A DNA stretch of 64,000 bases from Bryobacterales bacterium. Lineage in GTDB: Bacteria > Acidobacteriota > Terriglobia > Bryobacterales > Bryobacteraceae. Shown here piece by piece: positions 49,289-57,140 of this stretch. The DNA is taken from assembly GCA_019261985.1 (NCBI GenBank), contig JAFAQY010000080.1, forward strand, positions 1 through 64,000, given 5' to 3'. The notes under the pieces were generated by a model. That model was given only the letters and a program-made list of their open reading frames with translations. It was not told the DNA's origin and did not search any database. Each line of letters starts with the position of its first letter. Within the stretch, counting starts at the first letter, position 1. The position numbers and the translations under genes were made by a program.

Positions 49289-51094
49289 ATGGCCGACAAC
49301 GCACCCAAGATGCAAGCAACCCTGGGCTTGACAGGGCTGACGATGAACGCAATGGCGCTCATCGCTCCCGGAGCCTTCCTTTGGCTAACGTTTTTCATAC
49401 AGGCGACTGCCGGAAACACCACCCCTGCCATGTGGGCCGGCATCGTTCTAGCACTTCTGTTGTGTCTCGCAACCGCTGTTTGTTATGCCGAGATGGCAAA
49501 GCTCTATCCCGGCACCGGCAGTTCCTACTACTTCGCCGAACAGTCGTTCCTCAACCATGAAAAAGCGTGGAAATACGCCAGATTATCGAAGTTTATTGTC
49601 GGCTGGGGCTCGCATCTGTACTACTGGGTCTACCCGGGCGTGATGTGCGGCGTGATGGGCGTTTTGTGCGGCTATCTGGCCGGAACACTCTGGCCCAGCT
49701 TTATGAGCGCTTCTCTCCCTGGTCCGGTGTTCATGGGGCTGGTGGCCGTAGCCACCTCATTCATTGTGGCGTACATCGCCTATCGGGGAGTTAACGGCTC
49801 GACGGCAGTTAACATTGCGATCAACGTGATTCAAATCAGCGCGTTGCTGGTTTTCTCGGTCATGGCGATCAGCTACCGTATGAACCATCCTCCAGGGACC
49901 GTGGCGTGGAACTTCGATTCCGGCTCTGGCGATGCGTACACTTACGAATTCGCCACGAAAAAAGACACGGTGAACGGGCAGCAGGTGGATGTGGTTGACC
50001 GAAACGCCGACGGCACGCCCAAGCCCATGCTGGATGCAAACGGGCAACCCGTGCCCTTCAAAATTGCCTACCCGGATAAGGACGATAAGGGCATGTTCCT
50101 GAGCCACTCAAGCGGTAGCTCGGTGGTGGGAATTCACAGCTTCGGCTCCGTTTTTGTTCAGGCGACCATCGCCATTCTAATCCTCGTCGGCTTTGAGTCG
50201 GTAACGGCCATGGGCGGCGAGGCAAGGAATGCCAAGCGCGACGTGCCTATCGCGGTAATTACGTCGCTTCTGGTTCAGGGGGCGTTCTGCTACCTGATTG
50301 AGTATTTCGCCGCGAACTATTTCCTGAACAGCGGATACACGATGCAGTCCGCAACCGGTTCGGCTGCGCCGATCGGCGACATGATGGTGGTGGTTGGAAA
50401 CGCGCTGTTTGGCGGGCATGGGCGGGCTTTCATGCTCATCCAAGCGTTCACAGTGTTCCTGGCGATCATCGGCACTACGCTATCCTGCATGAACACCGGC
50501 GCGCGCGTCACTTATGCAATGGGCCAGGACGAAGAGTTGCCGGATCATTACGGAATGCTGCACGCCGACAACCTGACGCCCCACCGCTCGATCTGGACGC
50601 TGGCCGTGATCTCGGCCATTGTCGGCGTTATCTGCGTTTCGGTTGCTTTCGGTGACGGACCCGCGCCGAAGGATAGCGATATCAAGGCCATCCCGCCGGG
50701 CATTTTGTCGAGCTTTGGCTACACGACGCACGACCAAATGGCGGCGCTTCCGAACACGCTTCTGCTAATGACTCTCACTTCTAACTTCGGCACATTCCTG
50801 TTGTATGGACTGAGTTGCCTCACTTGCTTAGTCGCGTTCCATCATCACCCTATGTACAACCCGCTAAAGCACACTCTCATCCCACTCTTCGGAGTAGTAG
50901 CGAACCTGCTTTGCATGGGCGCCTACCTGGTGCTGCCGTTTATGGGTTATGGCACCAAGATGGAGCCTTTCGGAGCGCTGGGGCTCGCTGCGGTGTGGGC
51001 CATCTACGGCGGTATTTACTTCGTCCGCGGTAGCAAAATGAAGGGCCGCACGACGCTGGTCGGCGAACGTGGCGCCGGCAAGGCAGTGGCGTAG
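49289..51094 (+). CDS. APC-superfamily amino-acid permease
   Basis: LTGLTMNAMALIAPGAFLWLTFF; GFESVTAMGGEARNAKRDVPIAVI; about 12 TM segments. Confidence 0.88.
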   Translation: MADNAPKMQATLGLTGLTMNAMALIAPGAFLWLTFFIQATAGNTTPAMWAGIVLALLLCLATAVCYAEMAKLYPGTGSSYYFAEQSFLNHEKAWKYARLSKFIVGWGSHLYYWVYPGVMCGVMGVLCGYLAGTLWPSFMSASLPGPVFMGLVAVATSFIVAYIAYRGVNGSTAVNIAINVIQISALLVFSVMAISYRMNHPPGTVAWNFDSGSGDAYTYEFATKKDTVNGQQVDVVDRNADGTPKPMLDANGQPVPFKIAYPDKDDKGMFLSHSSGSSVVGIHSFGSVFVQATIAILILVGFESVTAMGGEARNAKRDVPIAVITSLLVQGAFCYLIEYFAANYFLNSGYTMQSATGSAAPIGDMMVVVGNALFGGHGRAFMLIQAFTVFLAIIGTTLSCMNTGARVTYAMGQDEELPDHYGMLHADNLTPHRSIWTLAVISAIVGVICVSVAFGDGPAPKDSDIKAIPPGILSSFGYTTHDQMAALPNTLLLMTLTSNFGTFLLYGLSCLTCLVAFHHHPMYNPLKHTLIPLFGVVANLLCMGAYLVLPFMGYGTKMEPFGALGLAAVWAIYGGIYFVRGSKMKGRTTLVGERGAGKAVA

Positions 51095-51123
51095 CGCAAT
51101 TCCCTGGACGCAGTACCATTCGC

Positions 51124-51158
51124 GCGGGCGGGGATTAAACCCCCGCCCGCGTCTTTTT
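51124..51158 (+). terminator. Rho-independent terminator
   Basis: GCGGGCGGGG-ATTAAAC-CCCCGCCCGC followed by GTCTTTTT. Confidence 0.88.
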
Positions 51159-51175
51159 AGTCAGGGAGGAAGGAT

Positions 51176-52039
51176 GTGCCGCATCATCGAGGATTACCGG
51201 CGGAACAGCCCGAAGCGCCGAAACCTGTCGGGCAACCGGCCGCGAACTCAGGGCTCCAATTGGAATTCGGGCATTTCTCGGATCCCGGCCGTGTTCGCGG
51301 GCATAACGAAGATTTCCTCGGGTACGCCGAACCAGCCGGTTCCGAACGGGGTTGGCTGTTCGCGGTAGCAGACGGAGTCGGAGGCCAGGAATTCGGCGAG
51401 GTTGCTTCGCGTACCGCGGTAGAGACGCTCATCGCCGGCTATCACGCCGCTGCCGCGGGAGAGCAACAGTCCGCGCTGCTGCAACGTCTGGTGCAGGCGG
51501 CGAACATCAAAGTTTACGAAACCGGGCGGGCGGCCAGCCCCGGCGGAGTCGCAATGGCAACCACCATCGTGGCATGCGCGTTGAAACACGACCGGGCGAC
51601 GATCGCGCATGTGGGCGATTCACGCTGTTACCTGATTCGCCACCGTCATGCGATGGCGTTGACGCGCGATCACACCTTGGTGAACGATCAGGTCCGGCTG
51701 GGGTTAATGTCTGCAAAAGAGGCTTCGAAAGCCGAAACCCGGCACGTTTTGAGCCGGACTCTGGGCCTGGATTTATTCGCCAACGTGGACGTCAGCGAAC
51801 ACCAGATCATGCCCGGGGACGTTTTGCTTTTGTGCTCGGATGGATTGCACGGCGCAGTATCGCCTCAGGAGATGGTGCGCGCGGTGGAGCAATCACCCGG
51901 CCTGGACGATGCCGCGAAGAAGCTTGTGGAGCTGGCTAACGAAAACGATGGACACGACAACTCGACCGCGATCCTCGCGCGCATCCAGGGCGTGGAGCGA
52001 GTCGGCATGTATCGCGGGCGGCCATATAAGCTAAGGTAG
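51176..52039 (+). CDS. PP2C-family protein serine/threonine phosphatase
   Basis: GRVRGHNEDFLGYAEP; VADGVGGQEFGEVAS; HVGDSRCYLIR; LLLCSDGLHGAVS; NDGHDNSTAILARI. Confidence 0.93.
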   Translation: MPHHRGLPAEQPEAPKPVGQPAANSGLQLEFGHFSDPGRVRGHNEDFLGYAEPAGSERGWLFAVADGVGGQEFGEVASRTAVETLIAGYHAAAAGEQQSALLQRLVQAANIKVYETGRAASPGGVAMATTIVACALKHDRATIAHVGDSRCYLIRHRHAMALTRDHTLVNDQVRLGLMSAKEASKAETRHVLSRTLGLDLFANVDVSEHQIMPGDVLLLCSDGLHGAVSPQEMVRAVEQSPGLDDAAKKLVELANENDGHDNSTAILARIQGVERVGMYRGRPYKLR

Positions 52040-52040
52040 A

Positions 52041-53024
52041 TTGGCGAATCTAGCTTCCCTTCGCGCCGGCGATACGCTGGAGCACTACCAGATTGAAAAT
52101 TTAGTCGCCCGCAGCGGCATGGCGTCAATTTTTAAGGGCGTCGACACGCGCGATGGCAAGCCGGTCGCGATCAAAATTCCGCACCCGGAACTGGAAAGCG
52201 ATATTCAGTTCTACGAGCGTTTCCAGCGCGAGGCCGAGATCGGCAGAAGCATGGATCATCCCGGCATCATGAAGGTTTACCAGGACCCGCGTCCAGGCAA
52301 ATTCTATATGGTGCTCGAGTGGGTGCCGGGCCGCCTGCTCCGCCATGTGCTACATGATGCCGAGGGCAAAAAAATTTCGCAAGACCGCGCCATTCATTTG
52401 ACGATGGAAATTCTGGATGCGCTCGAGTATATCCACAACCGCGGCGTTGCCCATCGCGACATGAAGCCGGAAAACGTCATGGTGGATGAGAACGACAATA
52501 TAAAGCTGATCGATTTCGGGATTGCCTCGCTGGAGGGCGCGCGGCGTCTGACTTTCACCGGCCTTAGCAATGTGATGGGCTCTCCCGATTACATTTCGCC
52601 TGAGCAAGTAAAGGGGAAACGCGGCGACAAACGAAGCGACCTTTATTCGGTCGGCGTAATTCTTTATGAGATGCTGACGGGAAAAACGCCGTTTACGGGC
52701 GCCAATCCGTTCGCAATTATGAATGACCGGTTAGTGAACAATCCCGTTCCGCCGCGCGAGCTTGAGCCCGCCATCTGGCCGGAGGTCCAGGAGATCGTTT
52801 ATCGCGCCTTGGAGCGCGATCCGTCGAACCGGTACCAGAGCGCCCGCGAATTCGCAAAGGACCTGGCGAATCCGGAACAGGTGGGCGTGGCCGATCGCTC
52901 AGAAATGAAGACGTGGCAGGTACGCCGCACGCCGATGGCGCGCCAGATCGCATTTTACGCGATGCTGGCGCTGATTCCCGTTCTCGTATTAGGCCTCTTG
53001 TTCTGGGTGGCGAAACACACGTAG
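52041..53024 (+). CDS. Serine/threonine protein kinase with C-terminal TM helix (TTG start)
   Basis: GVAHRDMKPENVMVDENDNIKLIDFGIA; GSPDYISPEQVKGKRGDKRSDLYSVGVILYEMLTGKTPF. Confidence 0.94.
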   Translation: MANLASLRAGDTLEHYQIENLVARSGMASIFKGVDTRDGKPVAIKIPHPELESDIQFYERFQREAEIGRSMDHPGIMKVYQDPRPGKFYMVLEWVPGRLLRHVLHDAEGKKISQDRAIHLTMEILDALEYIHNRGVAHRDMKPENVMVDENDNIKLIDFGIASLEGARRLTFTGLSNVMGSPDYISPEQVKGKRGDKRSDLYSVGVILYEMLTGKTPFTGANPFAIMNDRLVNNPVPPRELEPAIWPEVQEIVYRALERDPSNRYQSAREFAKDLANPEQVGVADRSEMKTWQVRRTPMARQIAFYAMLALIPVLVLGLLFWVAKHT

Positions 53025-53092
53025 CCTGTTCCAGCACAGCGCGCTATTCGGTCCCACCCCAATAGATGCGGGGGGTTCGATATATTGGTGCG

Positions 53093-54004
53093 ATGCGATT
53101 GGGGGTGTATGCCATCGCGCTTTGCGCCGTGCCCGCGCTGTCGCTAGCCGCCGACTATGTCGGCAGCGAAGTCTGCCGGACCTGCCACTCCGATATTTGG
53201 ACGCCGTTTTATCGGAATCCGCACTACAAGAGCATCGCATCAGGCAAAGCCAAGCCTGAAAACACCGGCTGCGAAGGCTGCCATGGGCCGGGATCGGATC
53301 ACGTAGCCGCGGGAGGCGGCAGCGATACGATTCCGGTGGCTTTTTCCCTGATCCCACCCGAAAAAGTTCTGGATACGTGCCTGCGCTGTCATTCGCAGAC
53401 CATCTCGCGATCGAATATCCGGCGCAGCGTGCACACAGATAACAACATTGTGTGCACAAATTGTCATTCGATTCATCGCTCGCAGACGCCGAAATTCCTG
53501 CTTGCGAGGAAACAAATCGATTTATGTTACGGCTGCCATACCACGGTGCGAGCGCAATTTTCGATGCCGTTCAAGCATCGCGTAAACGAAGGTGTCATGC
53601 AATGTACCGACTGCCACAATCCGCACGGAGCCAGCGCCCCGACGTGGCGGATGGCGGACCGGCCTCGAATGGTGGACCAGGCGGAAGGCAACGAGGAGCC
53701 TTGCCTCAAATGCCATGTCGATAAACGCGGGCCATTCGTCTTTGAACATGTCGGGGTGCGCGTGGATGGCTGCGAAGCCTGTCATTACCCGCACGGCTCA
53801 ACGAACACACGCCTGCTGAGGCGTCCGGTGGTGTTCACGCTTTGTCTTGAATGCCACAACGGCTTCGGCAACTTCGGCCCCAATAACAGCGGCATCACCC
53901 AGCCACAGGCGACGCACAACCTGGCGCTGCCGAGATTTCAGAACTGCACCACTTGCCACGTCCGTATTCACGGGTCGAACGCGGATTCTTTTTTCTTCCG
54001 ATGA
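53093..54004 (+). CDS. DmsE/MtrA/PioA-type decaheme c-type cytochrome
   Basis: Signal peptide; ten CxxCH motifs counted: CRTCH, CEGCH, CLRCH, CTNCH, CYGCH, CTDCH, CLKCH, CEACH, CLECH, CTTCH. Confidence 0.92.
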   Translation: MRLGVYAIALCAVPALSLAADYVGSEVCRTCHSDIWTPFYRNPHYKSIASGKAKPENTGCEGCHGPGSDHVAAGGGSDTIPVAFSLIPPEKVLDTCLRCHSQTISRSNIRRSVHTDNNIVCTNCHSIHRSQTPKFLLARKQIDLCYGCHTTVRAQFSMPFKHRVNEGVMQCTDCHNPHGASAPTWRMADRPRMVDQAEGNEEPCLKCHVDKRGPFVFEHVGVRVDGCEACHYPHGSTNTRLLRRPVVFTLCLECHNGFGNFGPNNSGITQPQATHNLALPRFQNCTTCHVRIHGSNADSFFFR

Positions 54005-54053
54005 AGAAACCCTTTCTTCCGATAGAAAGATCCTGTGGATTGTTCAGTGCCTT

Positions 54054-54097
54054 GTGGGGCAGGTTGCTAAACCTGCGGCCGGTTGCCAACCGGCCTG
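54054..54097 (+). repeat. REP-like two-hairpin element, copy D-left (flank of RAYT)
   Basis: GTGGGGCAGGTTGCTAAACCTGCGGCCGGTTGCCAACCGGCC. Confidence 0.92.
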
Positions 54098-54624
54098 GCG
54101 CTGGACCAGGGAAAATCTTCGGGAGTGGAGACGAAGCCGGCGTTAACGGGGTTCAGTTCGATGTAACGCGCAATTTTGCCGAATTCCTCGCTGCTTCGGA
54201 CCAGGTGATCGTAGCTTTCGGATTGCCAGAATGGTTGCCCGGTGAGCCGCAGCAGTCGATTTGCTTCCCGGGCCGTGCGGAGCTTCAGCGAGTGCATCAG
54301 TTTCGGGACCGGAACGCTTGGCGTAACCAGCATGTGCACGTGGTTGGGCATGACAACGAAATTGTGCAACGAGAAGTGCCGCAGCGGCTCTTCACGATGG
54401 AAGAGTGCGTCAACGACCATTTGAGCTATTTCGGGCTGCTTCAGCCACATCGGCCCCTCGGGGGCCTGATCCAGCAGACGATCCATCGCGACGAACGCCT
54501 CCCCGGAATTCATCTCCGGAGGAAAACTGCGGTTTGCAGGAAGACTTCCTTGCAATCGCCACGTGATGAAGATCGGCTGCCCGGGGATGTGGAGGTGCGG
54601 GAGGCGGCGCCGGTAAAAGGCCAT
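54067..54624 (-). mobile_element. REP-associated tyrosine transposase (RAYT / TnpA-REP, Y1 HUH transposase)
   Basis: 185 aa; FVVMPNHVHMLVTP (HUH), QSESYDHLVRSSEEFGKIARYIELNPVNAGFV (candidate catalytic Tyr), PEDFPWSSA; flanked by inverted REP copies. Confidence 0.92.
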
Positions 54625-54633
54625 AGTTTGAAG

Positions 54634-56793
54634 GTGCGGAATGGTTGGGGAAATTCTCAGAAAAGTTCAACAAGGCCGATTGGCAATCGGCCGCAGGTTG
54701 GCAACCTGCCCCACAAGGGGCAACTGAATTTAGCTTGCACACTGGATCTCGCTTGCACACTGGATCTAGCTTGCACACTGAATTTAGTTTGCAGGCTCTG
54801 CTTTGTGGCTTGCGCTCTGTGCTTGACGGCCCTCGTTGCCTTCGCGCAGCCCCCGATTGCTCCCACGGATGAACCAACCCAGCCTAATCGCGGGGACAAC
54901 GTTTCCAATTACAACGTGCTCCAATCTTTTGAGCTCGGCTACCGCTGGCGAACCGTCGGCGGCGACGAGGATATGTACCGCGCCACGGTTAATTACGGCA
55001 ATGGCGTCCGGCTGCTTTCCAGCTCGCTGTCGGTTCAATCGCGCGACGGGCATGGAAAGTGGTTCGATCAGATCCTGCTTAATACACTGGGCCACGGCAA
55101 CGATCCGTATCAATCGGCGGTGCTGCGCGTCGAAAAGAACGGCCTGTACCGCTACGATTTCACCTGGCGATCCAATGCATACTTCAATCCCGCCTTGCCG
55201 ATTTCTTTCGGCCAGCACGGGATGAACACCACTCGCCATTTGCAAGATCAAGACCTGACGCTTTTCCCGCAGAGCAACATCCGCTTTCTCCTCGGCTACA
55301 GCCGCAATACGCAGTCGGGGCCGGCGCTTTCCACGATCCAACTCTTTGACGGCAGCGGCGACGAATTTCCTTTGTTCTCGAACATCCGCATTCAGCAGAA
55401 CGAATACCGGCTGGGAACCGATGCGCAACTGTTCGGGTTCCGGCTGAACGCCATGTATTCGTGGGTAGATTTTAAGCAAGACACATCCACCACTCTCATC
55501 GCGCCTTCGCAAGGAAATAACGTTACCGATCTCACGAGCCTTAGCAGTTTCAATCGCGCCGAGCCTTACCACGGAACCAGCCCGTACTGGCGCGTGGCGC
55601 TGTTCCGCGAAGGCAAGAAGTATTGGAGCATGAATGGCCGCTTCACCTATGTCGCCGGCCGCCGCGGATTTGTGCTGGATGAGAATTCGTTCGGCACCGA
55701 TCGCATCGGCGCGAACACGCTGCGACAGGTGATCACGTTCGGAAACGCCCAGCGCCCCGCCGCTACCGGAAATCTCACGTTCAGCATTTTTCCCACTTCG
55801 AAGATCACGTTTACAAATCAGACCTCGCTGTACAACATCCGGATGTCTGGCGACTCCTATTTCGAGCAGTACACGAACGGCAGCCCAATCGTGCCGATCT
55901 ACGTTTTCAATTTCCTCGGAATCCAAACAATCGCGAATACGAGCGATGTTCAGTACCGTGCGTCGCGCTGGTTCCTGGTTCACGCCGGCTACAATTACAG
56001 CGACCGGCGGATCAATTCAATCGCTGCCGCCAATCTGGCGGCGCCCGTTCCGCCGCAGAGCCCCATCGGGCAGACGAACCGGTTGAACGCGGGCCTTCTG
56101 GGCTTCACGATCAAGCCGGCTCGCGCTCTTACAATCAACCTGGATGGCGAGATCGGCCGGAACAGCAAGCCGATTTATCCCATTAGCGAAAAGGACTACC
56201 ACACGCTGGGAGCCCGGCTCAATTACCGCTACAAAGCTTTTCGCGCGGTCGCCCTAGCCCGTTCGCTATACAACACCAATTCCGTTACGCTCACTACCTT
56301 CGCTTCGCATACGCGCCAATATTCCCTGGATGGCTCCTGGACGCCGAAGGATTGGTTTGCGATTGACGTTGCATGGTCGAAGCTGCATCTGGATTCGCTG
56401 GGCGGAATATCTTTTTTCGTGAACCAGCAGTTGGTAACCGGCGCTCAGTCTTATTATGTGAGCAACATTCAGTATGCAACCATGAACGCGCACTTCAGTG
56501 TTCGCAAGCGCGCGGATGTGCTGGTGGGCTTCAGCTACATTCAGGATTTTGGAGACGGACGTTCGAACCCGCTGATTTCCCCGGTTACGGCGCCCGGCCT
56601 CCCGCCGGCGTTCCTGGCCGCGCAGACGTTTCCACTGCGTTTCTTGTCGCCGCAGGCGCGGCTCTCGATTCCGATTCAACCTCGTATCCGGTGGAACGTC
56701 GGCTATCAATACTACGGTTATCGCGAGGATTTTTCGACGCTACAGAATTTCCGAGCGAATACGGGGTATACCTCGATTTCGTGGTCGTTTTAA
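54634..56793 (+). CDS. Large outer-membrane beta-barrel, MtrB/PioB-like partner of the decaheme cytochrome (start uncertain)
   Basis: Signal-like LVCRLCFVACALCLTALVAFA followed by a barrel-like protein ending GYTSISWSF; no in-frame ATG near the signal region; GTG at 54634 or 54805, or upstream ATG at 54001, are candidates. Confidence 0.7.
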   Translation: MRNGWGNSQKSSTRPIGNRPQVGNLPHKGQLNLACTLDLACTLDLACTLNLVCRLCFVACALCLTALVAFAQPPIAPTDEPTQPNRGDNVSNYNVLQSFELGYRWRTVGGDEDMYRATVNYGNGVRLLSSSLSVQSRDGHGKWFDQILLNTLGHGNDPYQSAVLRVEKNGLYRYDFTWRSNAYFNPALPISFGQHGMNTTRHLQDQDLTLFPQSNIRFLLGYSRNTQSGPALSTIQLFDGSGDEFPLFSNIRIQQNEYRLGTDAQLFGFRLNAMYSWVDFKQDTSTTLIAPSQGNNVTDLTSLSSFNRAEPYHGTSPYWRVALFREGKKYWSMNGRFTYVAGRRGFVLDENSFGTDRIGANTLRQVITFGNAQRPAATGNLTFSIFPTSKITFTNQTSLYNIRMSGDSYFEQYTNGSPIVPIYVFNFLGIQTIANTSDVQYRASRWFLVHAGYNYSDRRINSIAAANLAAPVPPQSPIGQTNRLNAGLLGFTIKPARALTINLDGEIGRNSKPIYPISEKDYHTLGARLNYRYKAFRAVALARSLYNTNSVTLTTFASHTRQYSLDGSWTPKDWFAIDVAWSKLHLDSLGGISFFVNQQLVTGAQSYYVSNIQYATMNAHFSVRKRADVLVGFSYIQDFGDGRSNPLISPVTAPGLPPAFLAAQTFPLRFLSPQARLSIPIQPRIRWNVGYQYYGYREDFSTLQNFRANTGYTSISWSF
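54673..54714 (-). repeat. REP-like two-hairpin element, copy D-right (flank of RAYT)
   Basis: GGCCGATTGGCAATCGGCC GCAGGTTGGCAACCTGCCCCAC; inverted relative to the left copy. Confidence 0.93.
54730..54801 (+). repeat. 18-bp tandem repeat (3 units + 1 degenerate) in a signal-peptide-coding region
   Basis: TTAGCTTGCACACTGGAT / CTCGCTTGCACACTGGAT / CTAGCTTGCACACTGAAT / TTAGTTTGCAGGCTCTGC, encoding LACTLD-type hexapeptides. Confidence 0.9.
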
Positions 56794-56906
56794 GTGGGGC
56801 AGGATGCCATCCTGCAGCGGCTTGCTATTGCTAAGCCGCTTGGCCGGCCTTTCCGTGACCGTCCAGCGCGATTGGCAATCGCGCGCCGGTTGGCAACCGG
56901 CCCCAC
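56794..56906. repeat. Palindromic (REP-like) cluster, copy E, filling the gap between two convergent stop codons
   Basis: GTGGGGCAGGATGCCATCCTGC AGCGGCTTGCTATTGCTAAGCCGCT ... GCGCGATTGGCAATCGCGC GCCGGTTGGCAACCGGCCCCAC. Confidence 0.93.
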
Positions 56907-57140
56907 TTACCCTTCATCATCCAACCCTAGCGGATGCTTGGGAACTTGCTTCGCCGTTTCTCGACGGTTCCGCTGCTGGATGCGCAGCGCGGTCCGCGCG
57001 GCCATCAGTGCCGCGATGACCAGCCAGATGCCGGGGCCTACGCGCGTTAACCGCGCATCGGCGGGCTGGAAAAATTCGATGATCGCCAGCGCCAGAGCCA
57101 AAATCGCGCCAATGGGAGCAAATACTTCGCGCAGTTTCAC
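56907..57140 (-). CDS. Small membrane protein (two TM segments)
   Basis: 77-aa ORF overlapping the udg start; APIGAILALALAIIEFF..GPGIWLVIAALMAARTAL. Confidence 0.65.
   Translation of the reverse strand: MKLREVFAPIGAILALALAIIEFFQPADARLTRVGPGIWLVIAALMAARTALRIQQRNRRETAKQVPKHPLGLDDEG

Noticed and set aside
53953-54660. N-terminal ~240 aa of the 946-aa ORF as a real protein domain
   Set aside because: This segment is mostly antisense of the RAYT gene and its repeat; no domain-like features. Kept only as part of the start-codon question.
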